From Klebsiella quasipneumoniae subsp. quasipneumoniae (lineage in GTDB: Bacteria > Pseudomonadota > Gammaproteobacteria > Enterobacterales > Enterobacteriaceae): a DNA stretch of 64,000 bases. The notes beneath the pieces were generated by a model. The model was not told the origin of the DNA and made no database searches. It worked only from the letters and a program-made list of their open reading frames with translations. Each line of letters opens with the position of its first letter. The first letter of the stretch is position 1. The position numbers were made by a program, and so were the translations under genes. The stretch is from contig NZ_CP084876.1 in NCBI RefSeq assembly GCF_020525925.1, positions 4,402,001 to 4,466,000 on the forward strand, in the 5' to 3' direction. Of this stretch, positions 45,455 through 58,700 are shown piece after piece.

Positions 45455-46013
45455 GCCAGCACGAATGCCAACGGAGCTCAAAAACCCATTATTTACAGCC
45501 GACATTAGCCCTGATGAAAAAATCATCAACAGGCGAGGCAAATTAACGTTATGAATACGTGTAAGAAAATAACCAACAAACTCGTAACAGTTATAAACAT
45601 CAAAATATCTTCGGCGGGAAAATATAAAGTGTCAGTTTGCGACGCGAGCGGCATTTTAGGCCATTATGCCGGCCGTTAACAGTACCTGTTGCTGGCTGAA
45701 GGGCTGACCAGGCGCGGGATAAGGCAGGAGAGAAAGGTTGGGGCTAACAAAATGGGTGTTAATTCAGCAATTAACCTGGTGAATGTAACAAAATAATACA
45801 ATTAAAGCCGGCACAATCATTTTTTGTGTCCCGTTTTGAGTCGCAAAACGATTGCCAGCGAATAAAACAAAATAACGCGTAAAGAAGTTTAGGGATTTGT
45901 CTGAAATATATTCAGTTTTGCATTCTGGACGTCAGTTGCCTGATTTATCGCCAGCGGCCTGCTCTCTGGCAGGCCTGCCAGGATTAATCCTGGGTGCTGA
46001 CGATATTGCGCGC
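45455..46013. other. Long gap between cra and mraZ without a gene
   Basis: This 559-bp stretch is AT-richer than its neighbours and has stop codons in all frames over most of its length. It holds a 7-bp hairpin GTTAATT-CAGC-AATTAAC (45758-45775), a GGCCTGC / GCAGGCC hairpin (45956-45975) just after cra, and a short CTGAA/TTCAG dyad at 45901. None has a good T-tract. Its content is otherwise unexplained. Confidence 0.6.
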
Positions 46014-47018
46014 TTAACGGCGATTCAGGCTGCCGCGGCGATAAAGATTACGACGAATACGGCTGAGGCCCGGCTTCGGCTTGCGCGGTTCATCGAGGCT
46101 GGCGAGGACGATCTCGAGCACCCGCTCAGCGACATCGCGATGGCGCTGGGCCACGGCCAGTACCGGACACTGCAGGAAATCGAGCAGCTCATTATCGCCG
46201 AAGGTGGCGATCGCCAGCTCGGAGGGCAGTTTACCCTCACGGCGCAGCGTCACATCCATGACGCCCTGCAGCAACGGGAAAGAGGTGGTGAACAGCGCCT
46301 GCGGCATCGGATGGGTTTCAAGCCATTTCTCAAACAGCTGGGCCGCCGCTTCTCGCTCGTAGCTGTTGGCATAGAGATAATGCACCTCACGCGGATCGTC
46401 CTGCCAGGCTTTACGGAAGCCTTGCTCGCGCAGGAAGCTCACCGACAGTTCCGGCAGCGCGCCCAGATAAAGCACCGTTTCGCCGGGAAAAGTCCGCAAC
46501 TCGGCGGCGAGCATCTCGGCATCATCCTGGTCAGCGCCGACGACGCTGGTGAAGTGCTCGCGGTCAAGGGCGCGGTCGAGGGCGACAATCGGAAACGGAT
46601 CGTTAGCCCAGCGCTGATAAAAAGGGTGCTCCGGCGGCAGCGAGGTGGAAACAATGATGGCGTCCACCTGGCGCTGTAGCAGATGCTCGATACAGCGCAT
46701 TTCGTTATCGGGCTGATCCTCCGAGCAGGCAATCAGCAACTGATAGCCGCGCTGGCGCGCCTGCCGCTCCAGATAATTTGCAATACGGGTATAGCTGGTG
46801 TTCTCCAGATCCGGGATCACCAGACCGATAGAGCGTGTGCGTCCTGCACGCAGGCCAGCAGCGACCGCATTCGGGTGATAGTTGTGCTCTCGCACGACAG
46901 CCATCACTTTTTCGACCGTTTTGTCGCTTACGCGGTACTGCTTCGCTTTGCCATTAATCACATAGCTCGCGGTGGTTCTTGAAACACCGGCCAGCCGGGC
47001 GATTTCATCCAGTTTCAC
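46014..47018 (-). CDS. cra: Cra (FruR), catabolite repressor/activator
   Basis: This 334-residue LacI-family regulator senses fructose-1-phosphate (and fructose-1,6-bisphosphate) and controls carbon flow between glycolysis and gluconeogenesis. Its N-terminal helix-turn-helix reads [31 protein letters not shown]; the sugar-binding domain follows. The GTG at 47018 matches the E. coli start and has AAGGGG five nt upstream; the frame runs nine codons further up without support. Length is identical to E. coli. Confidence 0.97.
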   Translation of the reverse strand: MKLDEIARLAGVSRTTASYVINGKAKQYRVSDKTVEKVMAVVREHNYHPNAVAAGLRAGRTRSIGLVIPDLENTSYTRIANYLERQARQRGYQLLIACSEDQPDNEMRCIEHLLQRQVDAIIVSTSLPPEHPFYQRWANDPFPIVALDRALDREHFTSVVGADQDDAEMLAAELRTFPGETVLYLGALPELSVSFLREQGFRKAWQDDPREVHYLYANSYEREAAAQLFEKWLETHPMPQALFTTSFPLLQGVMDVTLRREGKLPSELAIATFGDNELLDFLQCPVLAVAQRHRDVAERVLEIVLASLDEPRKPKPGLSRIRRNLYRRGSLNRR

Positions 47019-47143
47019 AATTGCCCCTTGGGTAAGAAGTGCCAAACATAACCATTATTCAGGTATGGAACCCTTTTTATAACATCTAAGCGCAGAATAG
47101 TTAGCGCAGCAACCGCTTTCGCTTACAGTTCCTACTGATTTCG

Positions 47144-47175
47144 CAAAAAAAAAGCCCGACAGTCGCTGCCGGGCT
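47144..47175 (-). terminator. Terminator downstream of ilvH
   Basis: A 10-bp stem (AGCCCGGCAG / CTGTCGGGCT in the minus-strand RNA, with one G-U pair) with a CGA loop is followed by nine T. It separates ilvIH from cra. Confidence 0.9.
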
Positions 47176-47198
47176 ATTTTTGCATCAGTTCCCGATCC

Positions 47199-47690
47199 TC
47201 AGCGCATGATTTTATCACCGCGAGACAGGCCGACCACGCCGGAGCGAGCCACTTCCACGATCCGAGCGACATCGCGCAGGGAGGCCAGGAAAGCGTCGAG
47301 CTTATCGCTGGTGCCGGCGAGTTGAACGGTATAGATAGAAGGCGTCACGTCGATAATCTGTCCACGAAAGATTTCGGTGTTGCGCTTCACTTCTTCACGG
47401 CCGTAACCGCTGGCCTGGACCTTCACCAGCATGATTTCGCGTTCGACATGAGCCCCCTGCCCCAGCTCGCTGACCCGCAGGACATCCACCAGCTTGTGCA
47501 GCTGCTTTTCAATCTGCTCGATCGCTTTTTCATCGCCCACGGTCTGGATGGTCATCCTGGAGAGGGTCGGATCGTCCGTCGGGGCGACAGTCAGGCTTTC
47601 TATATTATAGCCGCGCTGGGAAAAGAGGCCGATAACGCGGGACAATGCGCCCGATTCGTTTTCCAGTAATACCGATAATATCCGGCGCAT
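47199..47690 (-). CDS. ilvH: IlvH, regulatory subunit of acetolactate synthase III
   Basis: This 163-residue ACT-domain protein activates IlvI and gives feedback inhibition by valine. The ACT fold begins at once ([33 protein letters not shown]), and the C-terminal half carries the second regulatory domain. The start at 47690 has AGGA seven nt upstream, two bases after the ilvI stop. Confidence 0.97.
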   Translation of the reverse strand: MRRILSVLLENESGALSRVIGLFSQRGYNIESLTVAPTDDPTLSRMTIQTVGDEKAIEQIEKQLHKLVDVLRVSELGQGAHVEREIMLVKVQASGYGREEVKRNTEIFRGQIIDVTPSIYTVQLAGTSDKLDAFLASLRDVARIVEVARSGVVGLSRGDKIMR

Positions 47691-47692
47691 AA

Positions 47693-49417
47693 TCAGGTCC
47701 TCTCCGTTTTGCTCAACCACATTTCATCCATGCCGCCGCCGCGGATCTGCATGGGGTACACATGCTCACTGCCGTCGACGGTGACATCGACAAACACCAG
47801 CCGGCGCTGTCGCACCTGCTCCAGGGCTTCTGCAAGCTTCGTCTCCAGCTCCTGCGGCTCGCTGATGCGGATCCCAACGTGGCCGTAGGCTTCCGCCAGA
47901 CGAACGAAGTCCGGTAGCGACTCCATATAGGACTGCGAGTGGCGCCCGGAATAAAGCATATCCTGCCACTGCTTCACCATCCCCAGATAGCGGTTGTTAA
48001 GGTTAAGCACCAGGACCGGCAGCTCATACTGCAGCGCAGTAGAGAGTTCCTGAATGTTCATCTGGATACTGCCGTCACCGGTCACGCAGACGACCATTTC
48101 GTCCGGCAGAGCCATTTTGACCCCCAGCGCAGCCGGTAGGCCAAAGCCCATGGTGCCGAGGCCACCGGAGTTAATCCAGCGCCGCGGCTTGTCGAAGGGG
48201 TAATAGAGGGCGGCGAACATCTGGTGCTGACCCACATCGGAAGTGACATAGGCATCGCCCTGGGTCAGGCGCCAGATCGTTTCTATCACCGCCTGCGGTT
48301 TGATCTTGTCGCTCTGGTCGTCGTAGCGCAGGCAATGGCGGGCGCGCCACTGCTCAATCTGCTGCCACCAGTCGCGAATGTCGTCCAGCGGCTGCTGCGC
48401 CTCTTCCTGCTCCAGCAGCTCCAGCATCTGCTCCAGCACCAGCCGGGCATCGCCGACGATCGGCACATCTGCTGGCACGGTTTTCGAGATTGAGGTCGGA
48501 TCGATATCGATATGCAGCACAGTCGCGTTCGGACAGTATTTGGCCAGGTTATTGGTGGTCCGATCGTCAAAGCGAACGCCGACGGCAAAAATCACGTCTG
48601 AATGGTGCATGGTCATGTTGGCTTCATAGGTGCCGTGCATGCCCAGCATCCCCAGCGCCTGCGAGTGCGTCGCCGGGAAAGCGCCCAACCCCATCAGGGA
48701 GGAGGCCACCGGCAGCTTCAGCTTTTCCACCAGCTCGCGCAGCTGAGGTTCGCAATGCGCATTGATCGCCCCGCCGCCGACGTAGACGACCGGCTTGCTC
48801 GCCGCCACCAGGGTCTGCAGGGCGCGTTTGATCTGGCCTTTATGACCGCTGGTCGTCGGGTTATACGAGCGCATGCTGACCGCGTCTGGCCAGACGTACG
48901 GCAGTTTCTTCGCCGGATTGAGTATATCCTTCGGCAGATCGACCACCACCGGCCCGGGGCGACCGCTGGCCGCCAGCCAGAAGGCTTTCTTCAGCACGCC
49001 GGGAATATCTTCGGTCTGCTTCACCAGGAAACTGTGCTTCACCACCGGGCGGGAAATCCCCACCATGTCGCACTCCTGGAAGGCATCGTAGCCGATAAGC
49101 GATGTCGCCACTTGCCCGGAGAGGATCACCAGCGGGATAGAGTCCATATAGGCCGTCGCGATACCGGTGATGGCGTTCGTCGCCCCAGGCCCTGAGGTCA
49201 CCAGCACCACACCGACCTCCCCGGTCGCTCGCGCCAGGCCATCCGCCATATGCACCGCCGCCTGCTCGTGGCGAACCAGCACATGATCGATACCGCCAAG
49301 GGTATGTAACGCATCATAGATATCGAGGACTGCGCCTCCGGGATAGCCGAATACTTGCTTGACGCCCTGATCGACAAGCGATTGGACGACCATCTCGGCT
49401 CCTGACAACATCTCCAT
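47693..49417 (-). CDS. ilvI: IlvI, catalytic subunit of acetolactate synthase III
   Basis: This 574-residue thiamine-diphosphate enzyme makes acetolactate and acetohydroxybutyrate for Val, Leu and Ile. The catalytic Glu is in [13 protein letters not shown], the FAD-binding region is central, and the ThDP motif [15 protein letters not shown] with downstream NN is near the C-terminus. Length equals E. coli IlvI. The upstream gap holds the leucine/Lrp-regulated promoter known from E. coli. Confidence 0.98.
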   Translation of the reverse strand: MEMLSGAEMVVQSLVDQGVKQVFGYPGGAVLDIYDALHTLGGIDHVLVRHEQAAVHMADGLARATGEVGVVLVTSGPGATNAITGIATAYMDSIPLVILSGQVATSLIGYDAFQECDMVGISRPVVKHSFLVKQTEDIPGVLKKAFWLAASGRPGPVVVDLPKDILNPAKKLPYVWPDAVSMRSYNPTTSGHKGQIKRALQTLVAASKPVVYVGGGAINAHCEPQLRELVEKLKLPVASSLMGLGAFPATHSQALGMLGMHGTYEANMTMHHSDVIFAVGVRFDDRTTNNLAKYCPNATVLHIDIDPTSISKTVPADVPIVGDARLVLEQMLELLEQEEAQQPLDDIRDWWQQIEQWRARHCLRYDDQSDKIKPQAVIETIWRLTQGDAYVTSDVGQHQMFAALYYPFDKPRRWINSGGLGTMGFGLPAALGVKMALPDEMVVCVTGDGSIQMNIQELSTALQYELPVLVLNLNNRYLGMVKQWQDMLYSGRHSQSYMESLPDFVRLAEAYGHVGIRISEPQELETKLAEALEQVRQRRLVFVDVTVDGSEHVYPMQIRGGGMDEMWLSKTERT

Positions 49418-49768
49418 GGTTTGCCTCCAGGCTTATTGTTTTACGACAGCGGAACTCAATTTCCGCGCGCTCGCACGATGCGAAGGAGTACCCCTCCGCA
49501 CTGAGGTGAATGGACTGCATGCCACTACCATAACTGCTCGCCAGCAGGCAGGCAATTCGCCACCGGAGATGCTTTCTAAGTAGAATAAGAAGAAAAACAA
49601 GCGGAGAGAGGAAAATATGGTGGAATGCTTCAGATATAAGAAAAGAGAATAGTAAATACTCGGAGAAAAGGCGCGATAGCAGGAATTGATCCATTTTTTG
49701 TTAACGGGCGGAGAGCAACCGAAAGGGTAAACAGCATAAAATTCTGCATTATTGTAATTAAATCATAT
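49418..49768. other. ilvIH upstream region
   Basis: This 351-bp gap between ilvI and leuO is AT-rich. In E. coli this stretch holds the Lrp-activated ilvIH promoter. I cannot assign single Lrp sites with confidence because their consensus is loose. A minus-strand frame across the ilvI start (49314-49694) looks spurious. Confidence 0.5.
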
Positions 49769-49790
49769 AAAAAAAGGAGCCGAAGCCCCT
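49769..49790 (-). terminator. Terminator downstream of leuO
   Basis: The stem AGGGGC-TTCG-GCTCCT (minus strand, one G-T pair, UUCG tetraloop) is followed by a T-run of seven. It lies 22 bp after the leuO stop. Confidence 0.85.
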
Positions 49791-49811
49791 TTCATGCTTA
49801 TTGCCATCGGC

Positions 49812-50780
49812 TCAGCGCTGACAAATATCCACCAGCAGCTCTTCCATCCACTGATGACCTTTATCGCGACCCGCCGCTTCGTGCCAGGAGAGATAGCAGG
49901 TCCGGCTATTCACCTTCAGCGGCAGAGGTAATATTTGCAGCGCTAACTTATCGGCAAACTCATTTGCCAGCCAGCGCGGCGCAATGGCCACCATCTGCGT
50001 TTGCGACACCACGTTTAATACGCTGACCATCGCATTACCTTGATATGCGATGCGCGCTTGTTTATCGGCCGTGTCATACCACGGCAGACTGAATGAGGCA
50101 TACCGATCGAGAGCCACCGCGGCATGCTCCTCGCGATAAATATCAGCCTCCATCACCGGTCCGGAGATACGCGGATGGTTGCGGCTAGCCACCAGAACCA
50201 TTTCATCTTTGAATAGCGGTACACAGGCAAACTCAGGACGACGAAATTCTTCATAACCGATCACAAATTCCGTTTCCTGATAACGTAACTGATGTTCCGT
50301 ATTTTGATTAAGCGCTGATTTAAAGACTAAATGAATATTGGGCGCGATTTCGGCGACTTTATTAAAAATCACCGACGTCAGGATGTTATCCAGCGGGCTA
50401 CAGACGCACAGATTGAAAACACGCTCACTGCTCAAGGGTTCAAAACCGGAGCCTGGCAATTCGTTTTGTACCAGCTGCAGCGCCTGACGCACCGAGCCAA
50501 ACAGCTGATAGGCCCGCGCCGTCGGCTGAATACCGCGGCCATAGCGCACAAACAGCTCATCATTAAACATCACTTTCAGACGTGAAACCGCGTTGCTCAC
50601 CGCCGGTTGAGACATGCCGAGCGTATGGGCGGCACGGGTAATATTCTGTTCCTGCATAACCGCATCAAAAACGGTAAGCAGATTGAGATCAACCATCCGT
50701 AGTTGAGGTTTTACGACTTCCTGTCCGGGGGCTGATTTATATTCTGGACTTTCAATTAACATATCTAGTTCCGCCGTCAC
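49812..50780 (-). CDS. leuO: LeuO, LysR-type global regulator
   Basis: This 322-residue LysR regulator antagonises H-NS silencing at many loci. The helix-turn-helix is in [25 protein letters not shown] (about 45-70), followed by the effector domain. GTG at 50780 with AGGGA seven nt upstream is chosen; an ATG six codons on is possible. The N-terminal tail before the conserved [15 protein letters not shown] differs from E. coli. It is divergent from leuL across a long AT-rich region, as in E. coli. Confidence 0.95.
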   Translation of the reverse strand: MTAELDMLIESPEYKSAPGQEVVKPQLRMVDLNLLTVFDAVMQEQNITRAAHTLGMSQPAVSNAVSRLKVMFNDELFVRYGRGIQPTARAYQLFGSVRQALQLVQNELPGSGFEPLSSERVFNLCVCSPLDNILTSVIFNKVAEIAPNIHLVFKSALNQNTEHQLRYQETEFVIGYEEFRRPEFACVPLFKDEMVLVASRNHPRISGPVMEADIYREEHAAVALDRYASFSLPWYDTADKQARIAYQGNAMVSVLNVVSQTQMVAIAPRWLANEFADKLALQILPLPLKVNSRTCYLSWHEAAGRDKGHQWMEELLVDICQR

Positions 50781-51330
50781 GATGAATTCCCTTTACTAAA
50801 CCGCTATAATTAGCGCCGAAAATATCATTTATCATGCCAATGACATTTGCAAAATAGCAAAGGTGTATTTTAGGAATATATCAAGGCTATGAGTGGCAGT
50901 GTCAAACCGGTACCACCGGAATAAATAAACTGCTCAAACAATATGAGTTACTTAATGAAGATGAGTCTAACCATAATCCAGGAAAATAAAAACAACACCA
51001 ATGGTTAACTGTAACTTAAGCAATAATAAAGTATTTTATTTTCCACCCCATAAAATTAACAACTATTTATCATTGAAAAAAGATCCGCTAAGGGGTAGAC
51101 ATATTCACACGAAAAATAAATATAATTATTTCATTCAGATAGCGATTTTTGACCGCTTCGCTCGCGGCGCATCGTGAGCGAGGCCTTTAATGCAAAGTAC
51201 ATTTTCAAATGAAACATATCCCTGTGCGCCCCCGCAGGTCCAAAATAGGATCTTCGGCAAAAAAGGGCTAACATCAGCACAATTAGCTAATTCACGCTGC
51301 GGACCAAAAACGCTTTTTCCATGCCAGGGG
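50781..51330. other. AT-rich intergenic region between leuO and leuL
   Basis: This 550-bp region is very AT-rich from 50800 to 51140, typical of H-NS and LeuO binding. From about 51150 it becomes GC-richer and holds a hairpin TCGCTC / GAGCGA (51158-51181). Two opposite frames of 66-86 codons (51135-51395) are open there, but lack start signals and homology, so I do not call them genes. Confidence 0.55.
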
Positions 51331-51359
51331 TTGACTTTGAAACGGCTATCCAGTAACTC
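51331..51359 (+). promoter_or_regulatory. leu operon promoter
   Basis: TTGACT (51331-51336) and TAACTC (51354-51359) are 17 bp apart, followed by a TCTAAAAGCATAACG start region very similar to that of E. coli leuLABCD. The leuL start is 35 bp downstream. Confidence 0.75.
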
Positions 51360-51394
51360 TAAAAGCATAACGATTTCATCTGGAGTTTGACGCA

Positions 51395-51481
51395 ATGATT
51401 CGCACCACTCGCATCACCAGCCTACTACTACTAAACGCATGCTATTTGCGCGGTAGGCTGTTGGGCGACGTTCAGCGTTAA
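51395..51481 (+). CDS. leuL: LeuL, leu operon leader peptide
   Basis: This is a 28-residue peptide (MIRTTRITSLLLLNACYLRG then RLLGDVQR) with four leucine codons in a row, all the rare CTA. Ribosome stalling at these under low charged tRNA-Leu prevents the terminator at 51505-51531. The core LLLLNA is the same as in E. coli LeuL, whereas both ends differ. TGGAGTTTGACGCA gives the ribosome site. Confidence 0.93.
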   Translation: MIRTTRITSLLLLNACYLRGRLLGDVQR

Positions 51482-51504
51482 GTCATCTTCCAGCAAGACT
51501 ATAA

Positions 51505-51531
51505 AACCCGCGCCTTGGCGCGGGTTTTTTT
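51505..51531 (+). terminator. leu operon attenuator terminator
   Basis: The strong stem AACCCGCGC-CTTG-GCGCGGGTT is followed by a seven-T run, between leuL and leuA. It is the terminator arm of the leucine attenuator. Confidence 0.95.
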
Positions 51532-51576
51532 ATGCTCGTCAACAAGGCGCCAGGACAAAGACTAAGGATCCAAACC

Positions 51577-54239
<2,663 letters not shown>

Positions 54240-54241
54240 TC

Positions 54242-55642
54242 ATGGCGAAGACGTTATACGAAAAATTGTTTGATGCGCACGTGGTGTATGAGGCGCAAAA
54301 CGAAACTCCGCTGTTGTATATCGACCGCCATCTGGTGCATGAAGTCACCTCCCCGCAGGCCTTTGACGGCCTGCGCGCCCACGGCCGCCAGGTGCGCCAG
54401 CCGGGTAAAACCTTCGCCACCATGGATCATAACGTCTCGACGCAGACCAAAGATATTAACGCGTCCGGCGAGATGGCCCGCATTCAGATGCAGGAGCTGA
54501 TTAAGAACTGTAAAGAGTTCGGCGTTGAGCTGTACGATCTGAACCACCCGTACCAGGGCATCGTTCACGTGATGGGCCCGGAACAAGGGGTTACCCTGCC
54601 GGGGATGACCATTGTGTGCGGCGACTCCCATACCGCCACCCACGGCGCCTTTGGCGCGCTGGCCTTCGGCATCGGCACCTCCGAAGTGGAGCATGTGCTG
54701 GCGACCCAGACCCTGAAACAGGGTCGTGCGAAAACCATGAAAATCGAAGTGCAAGGCAAAGCGGCGCCGGGCATCACCGCCAAAGATATCGTGTTGGCGA
54801 TCATTGGTAAAACCGGCAGCGCCGGCGGCACCGGCCACGTGGTGGAGTTCTGCGGCGAAGCGATCCGCGATCTGAGCATGGAAGGCCGCATGACCCTGTG
54901 CAACATGGCGATCGAGATGGGCGCGAAAGCGGGCCTAGTCGCGCCGGATGAAACCACCTTCAATTACGTACGCGGCCGTCTGCACGCGCCGAAAGGCAAA
55001 GATTTTGACGATGCGGTGGCGTACTGGAAAACCCTGAAAACCGACGACGGCGCCACATTTGACACCGTAGTGACGCTGCAGGCGGCTGAGATTGCCCCGC
55101 AGGTGACCTGGGGCACCAACCCGGGCCAGGTGATTTCGGTCAGCGATAATATCCCCGATCCTGCGTCGTTCAGCGACCCGGTGGAACGCGCCAGCGCCGA
55201 GAAAGCGCTGGCCTATATGGGGCTGAAATCCGGCATTCCGCTGACGGAAGTGGCTATCGATAAAGTATTCATCGGCTCCTGTACCAACTCGCGTATCGAA
55301 GATTTGCGCGCAGCGGCGGAAATCGCCAAAGGGCGTAAAGTGGCGCCGGGCGTCCAGGCGCTGGTGGTGCCGGGTTCCGGTCCGGTGAAAGCGCAAGCGG
55401 AAGCGGAAGGCCTGGATAAGATCTTTATCGAAGCCGGCTTTGAGTGGCGCTTACCGGGCTGCTCTATGTGTCTGGCGATGAACAACGACCGCCTGAACCC
55501 GGGCGAGCGCTGCGCCTCCACCAGCAACCGTAATTTTGAAGGCCGCCAGGGCCGCGGCGGACGCACGCACCTGGTGAGCCCGGCAATGGCCGCAGCGGCA
55601 GCTGTGACCGGCCATTTCGCCGATATCCGTAATCTGAAGTAA
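54242..55642 (+). CDS. leuC: LeuC, isopropylmalate isomerase large subunit
   Basis: This 466-residue aconitase-family subunit isomerises 2- to 3-isopropylmalate with LeuD. The 4Fe-4S cluster Cys ligands are in GSCTNSR and in GCSMCLAMN. Length is the same as E. coli LeuC. leuD begins ten bp after it. Confidence 0.98.
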   Translation: MAKTLYEKLFDAHVVYEAQNETPLLYIDRHLVHEVTSPQAFDGLRAHGRQVRQPGKTFATMDHNVSTQTKDINASGEMARIQMQELIKNCKEFGVELYDLNHPYQGIVHVMGPEQGVTLPGMTIVCGDSHTATHGAFGALAFGIGTSEVEHVLATQTLKQGRAKTMKIEVQGKAAPGITAKDIVLAIIGKTGSAGGTGHVVEFCGEAIRDLSMEGRMTLCNMAIEMGAKAGLVAPDETTFNYVRGRLHAPKGKDFDDAVAYWKTLKTDDGATFDTVVTLQAAEIAPQVTWGTNPGQVISVSDNIPDPASFSDPVERASAEKALAYMGLKSGIPLTEVAIDKVFIGSCTNSRIEDLRAAAEIAKGRKVAPGVQALVVPGSGPVKAQAEAEGLDKIFIEAGFEWRLPGCSMCLAMNNDRLNPGERCASTSNRNFEGRQGRGGRTHLVSPAMAAAAAVTGHFADIRNLK

Positions 55643-55652
55643 GGAGACCATC

Positions 55653-56258
55653 ATGGCAGAGAAATTTACCCAACATACCGGCCTGGTGGTTCCGCTGGAT
55701 GCTGCAAACGTCGATACCGACGCGATCATTCCCAAGCAGTTTCTGCAGAAAGTGACCCGCACCGGCTTTGGCGCGCACCTGTTCAACGACTGGCGCTTCC
55801 TCGACGATAAAGGTCAACAGCCGAACCCGGAGTTCGTGCTGAACTTTCCTGAGTACAAAGGCGCATCTATCCTGCTGGCGCGGGAAAACTTCGGCTGTGG
55901 CTCCTCGCGCGAGCATGCGCCGTGGGCGCTGACCGATTACGGTTTTAAAGTCGTTATCGCCCCAAGCTTTGCCGATATTTTCTATGGCAACAGCTTCAAC
56001 AACCAGCTGCTGCCGGTGACGTTGAGCGATGAGCAGGTCGACGAGCTGTTCAAACTGGTGCAGGCCAAACCGGGCATTACGTTTGAAGTGGACCTGGAAG
56101 CGCAGGTGGTTAAAGCGGGGGATAAAACCTACAGGTTTAAGATTGACGATTTCCGTCGCCACTGCATGCTCAATGGCCTGGATAGCATCGGCCTGACGCT
56201 GCAACATGAAGCGGCTATTTCCGACTATGAGCACAAGCTGCCAGCGTTTATGAATTAA
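55653..56258 (+). CDS. leuD: LeuD, isopropylmalate isomerase small subunit
   Basis: This 201-residue swivel-domain subunit pairs with LeuC. The [13 protein letters not shown] loop, which contacts substrate, is intact. AAGGAG precedes the ATG. It is the last gene of leuLABCD; a terminator follows at once. Confidence 0.98.
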   Translation: MAEKFTQHTGLVVPLDAANVDTDAIIPKQFLQKVTRTGFGAHLFNDWRFLDDKGQQPNPEFVLNFPEYKGASILLARENFGCGSSREHAPWALTDYGFKVVIAPSFADIFYGNSFNNQLLPVTLSDEQVDELFKLVQAKPGITFEVDLEAQVVKAGDKTYRFKIDDFRRHCMLNGLDSIGLTLQHEAAISDYEHKLPAFMN

Positions 56259-56265
56259 TCTTCGC

Positions 56266-56290
56266 GCCCGGTCATTTGACCGGGCTTTTT
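56266..56290 (+). terminator. Terminator downstream of leuD
   Basis: The stem GCCCGGTCA / TGACCGGGC with a TT loop centre is followed by five T, eight bp after the leuD stop. Confidence 0.9.
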
Positions 56291-56655
56291 AGTTTATTGC
56301 GGCAGAAAATTGCGATCTCAAGCACAAAAAACAATATTGCTTCGCCGATTTTCAGCCCATGACGTTGGCCTGCCCCACGCGATAAAGACGAATGATTCCG
56401 CTTTCCTCCCCCTGACCTGCGTGGTTTATGTATTATCCCTTCACTGCAAGTAAAAATAAGGTACGAGTGTTTAATATAAAAATATAAAAATGTGAAAAAA
56501 GCGTTAATCTCATAGAGAACCCCTATAGCTCACAGCAAAAAAAAGCATTATTTTTCGATTTTTCGCCTCGCTATCTTTTCCCACAGAGAAATATTAACTA
56601 AGGACACGCCCGGGCCCCCGCATAGCGGCTTCCCGGCCTCCTGTGGAGAGAAGAG
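56291..56655 (+). other. Promoter region of the hydroaromatic operon
   Basis: This 365-bp region is AT-rich between 56440 and 56600. It holds the LysR-type dyad at 56511-56528, 128 bp before the start codon. A possible -10 is in the GCATTATTTTTCG stretch, but I cannot fix the promoter. No gene is seen. In E. coli this side of leuD leads to sgrR-sgrS-setA, none of which is present here. Confidence 0.55.
56511..56528 (+). promoter_or_regulatory. Candidate LysR-regulator site, copy 1
   Basis: CATAGAGAACCCCTATAG has the dyad ATAG-N7-CTAT, which includes the T-N11-A spacing of LysR-type boxes. It matches the site at 62657-62674 at 14 of 18 bases. It lies upstream of the four-gene operon. Binding by the LysR protein at 61613-62509 is an inference from this pairing. 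Confidence 0.6.
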
Positions 56656-58689
56656 ATGAGCCACTATCCGCACCTTTTCAGTCCGTTGACCATCAACGGC
56701 ATGACGCTAAAAAACCGCATTATTATGCCCCCGATGGGCACCAATATGGCCACGCTCAATGGCGAGGTCTCGCAGGAACAGCTGGAATACTACGAACTGC
56801 GGGCCAAAGGCGGCACCGGGCTTATCACCATCGAAAACATCTGTATTGATTTCCCTTTCGCCTCCAACGGCACCACCCAGCTGCGGATCGATAACGATCA
56901 ATATATCCCACGGCTGTTTAAATTAACCGAGACCCTGCATAAACATGGCGCTTGCGTATCCATTCAGTTAAATCACGCAGGCGCTTCGGCTTATGCCTAC
57001 CGCCTCGAAGGTCAGACACCGCTCTCCTCCTCGACGACGCCCTCGAAAAAGCACGGTAATATTCCGCGGCCAATGACCCATGAGGAAATTTATCACGCGG
57101 TGGAAAAATTCGGTGACGCCGCAGAGCGCGTTCGTCGCGCGGGTTTTGACTGCGTCGAAATTCATGCCGGCCACTCCTATTTAATTAGCCAGTTTTTATC
57201 GCCGTTATTTAACAAGCGCACCGATGAATTTGGCGGCAGCGTCGAAAACCGCACCCGGATATTAAGTCTGATTGTCGATAAAGTTCGCGCCTGCGTCGGG
57301 CCGCGTTTTCCGGTCAGCCTGCGCATTAGCGCCGACGACTTCCTCAAGGGCGGCAATACCCTCGAAGATTCTCTGCGCATCCTTGAGCTTTGCCAGGAGA
57401 AGGTCGATATCATCAACGTCTCGGCGGCGCAGAACGACAACCTGAATCTGCAAATCGACCAGATGTCGCTGGAGGATGGCTGGAAGCGTTATCTCTCCCG
57501 CGCGGTGCGCGATAAATTCCATAAGCCCACGGTCATCGCCGGCAATATCCGTACCCCGCAGGTGGCCGAGGATATCCTCGCCAGCGGCGATGCCGATCTC
57601 ATTGCCATTGGTCGCGGTCTGATTGCCGAGCCGGAGTGGGTGCAGAAGGTGCAAAGCGGTAAAGAACGCCTGATGCGCAAATGCATCTCCTGCAACATCG
57701 GCTGCGCCGACCATCGCATCGCCCGCTCGCGCCCGCTGCGCTGTTCAATTAACCCGGACATCATTCACGGCGATACCTACAAAACGCGGCGCGTTAATCG
57801 CGAAACGAACGTGGTCGTCATCGGCGCCGGCACTGCCGGGATGGAGGCCGCCTGCACCGCGGCGGAAGTCGGCTGCCACACCTGGCTGCTGGAGGCGAAA
57901 AATCACGTCGGCGGTCTCGCCAGCGATATCGCCCGTCTGCCGGAGAAAAAACGCATCGCGGATTTCCCGCAGTTTATGAAAAACCGCATCGCCGCGCTGG
58001 ATAACCTGATGCTGCAGGTCGGCAAACGGGCAGACGTGGCCTCGGTTTCCGCCCTGCGTCCGCATCTGATCGTCAATGCCACCGGCTCAACCCCCCTGCT
58101 GCCGCCTATTGCAGGACTGCGGGAGAATATTGACGCCGAGGAAGGCAAGGTCTTTTCCATTACCGGCATGATCGGCAATCTGGCGAAATTTACCCATGTC
58201 GAGGGCAAACGCATCGCCGTTGTCGGCGCGGGCGCCGTTGGCCTTGACGTCATCGAATACTTTACCGCTCGCGGCGCGCAAGCGGTATTAATCGAAATGC
58301 AGGACGCCGCCGGTCGCGATCTCGACATCATTACCAGGAATGCCATGTTGACCATGCTCGACGAGCACCAGGTCGAACAGCACATGAATACGCAACTGAT
58401 GGCGGTGGCTGCCGACCATTTCCAGGTGAAAAATACACAGCATACCTTCGATATCCCCTTCGACTACGGCTTTGTCTGCCTGGGGATGCGCGCCAACCGG
58501 ACGGGTCTCGACGAGATCGAGCGCTGGGCCAATGCCAATAACGTCAAAATCATGAATATCGGCGACAGCGTGATGGCGCGACGCATTATCGACGGCATCC
58601 GCGAAGGCCGCAACGTGCTGGACACCCTCGAAGACATGGGTGCGCTGGGCAGCCGCGAAGCACAACGAATTCCCTTTCTAACTTATTGA
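56656..58689 (+). CDS. FMN/4Fe-4S/FAD oxidoreductase, enoate reductase or dienoyl-CoA reductase type
   Basis: This 677-residue cytoplasmic flavoenzyme has three parts. Residues 1-340 form an old-yellow-enzyme TIM barrel (HLFSPLTINGMTLKNRIIMPPM at the start, IEIHAGHSYLISQFLSPLFN-like active-site region). Cys343, Cys346, Cys350 and Cys363 give a C-x2-C-x3-C-x12-C iron-sulfur site. Residues from about 385 form the FAD/NAD module with GAGTAGMEA and a second GAGAVGLD near 522. The layout is that of FadH, 2-enoate reductases and BaiCD/BaiH. Such enzymes reduce C=C bonds next to a carboxyl or carbonyl. The neighbours suggest a shikimate- or dehydroshikimate-like substrate rather than a fatty acyl-CoA, but this is inference. 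First gene of the operon; the next starts 11 bp later. Confidence 0.88.
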   Translation: MSHYPHLFSPLTINGMTLKNRIIMPPMGTNMATLNGEVSQEQLEYYELRAKGGTGLITIENICIDFPFASNGTTQLRIDNDQYIPRLFKLTETLHKHGACVSIQLNHAGASAYAYRLEGQTPLSSSTTPSKKHGNIPRPMTHEEIYHAVEKFGDAAERVRRAGFDCVEIHAGHSYLISQFLSPLFNKRTDEFGGSVENRTRILSLIVDKVRACVGPRFPVSLRISADDFLKGGNTLEDSLRILELCQEKVDIINVSAAQNDNLNLQIDQMSLEDGWKRYLSRAVRDKFHKPTVIAGNIRTPQVAEDILASGDADLIAIGRGLIAEPEWVQKVQSGKERLMRKCISCNIGCADHRIARSRPLRCSINPDIIHGDTYKTRRVNRETNVVVIGAGTAGMEAACTAAEVGCHTWLLEAKNHVGGLASDIARLPEKKRIADFPQFMKNRIAALDNLMLQVGKRADVASVSALRPHLIVNATGSTPLLPPIAGLRENIDAEEGKVFSITGMIGNLAKFTHVEGKRIAVVGAGAVGLDVIEYFTARGAQAVLIEMQDAAGRDLDIITRNAMLTMLDEHQVEQHMNTQLMAVAADHFQVKNTQHTFDIPFDYGFVCLGMRANRTGLDEIERWANANNVKIMNIGDSVMARRIIDGIREGRNVLDTLEDMGALGSREAQRIPFLTY

Positions 58690-58700
58690 GGATTTTTGTC

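Noticed and set aside
45897..46679. 260-codon plus-strand frame opposite cra
   Set aside because: The minus strand encodes Cra in full and the frame overlaps it almost entirely.
47046..47143. A fruL-type leader peptide upstream of cra
   Set aside because: I looked for a short frame matching E. coli FruL on the minus strand. The only ATG found is followed at once by a stop (Met-Leu-stop), so none can be supported.
49314..49694. 126-codon minus-strand frame over the ilvI start
   Set aside because: It overlaps the ilvI start in another frame, contains the promoter region and has no family resemblance.
56291..56655. SgrS small RNA or sgrR remnant next to leuD
   Set aside because: No sequence resembling SgrS, its SgrT frame or sgrR is seen; only the terminator, the AT-rich promoter region and the dyad are present.
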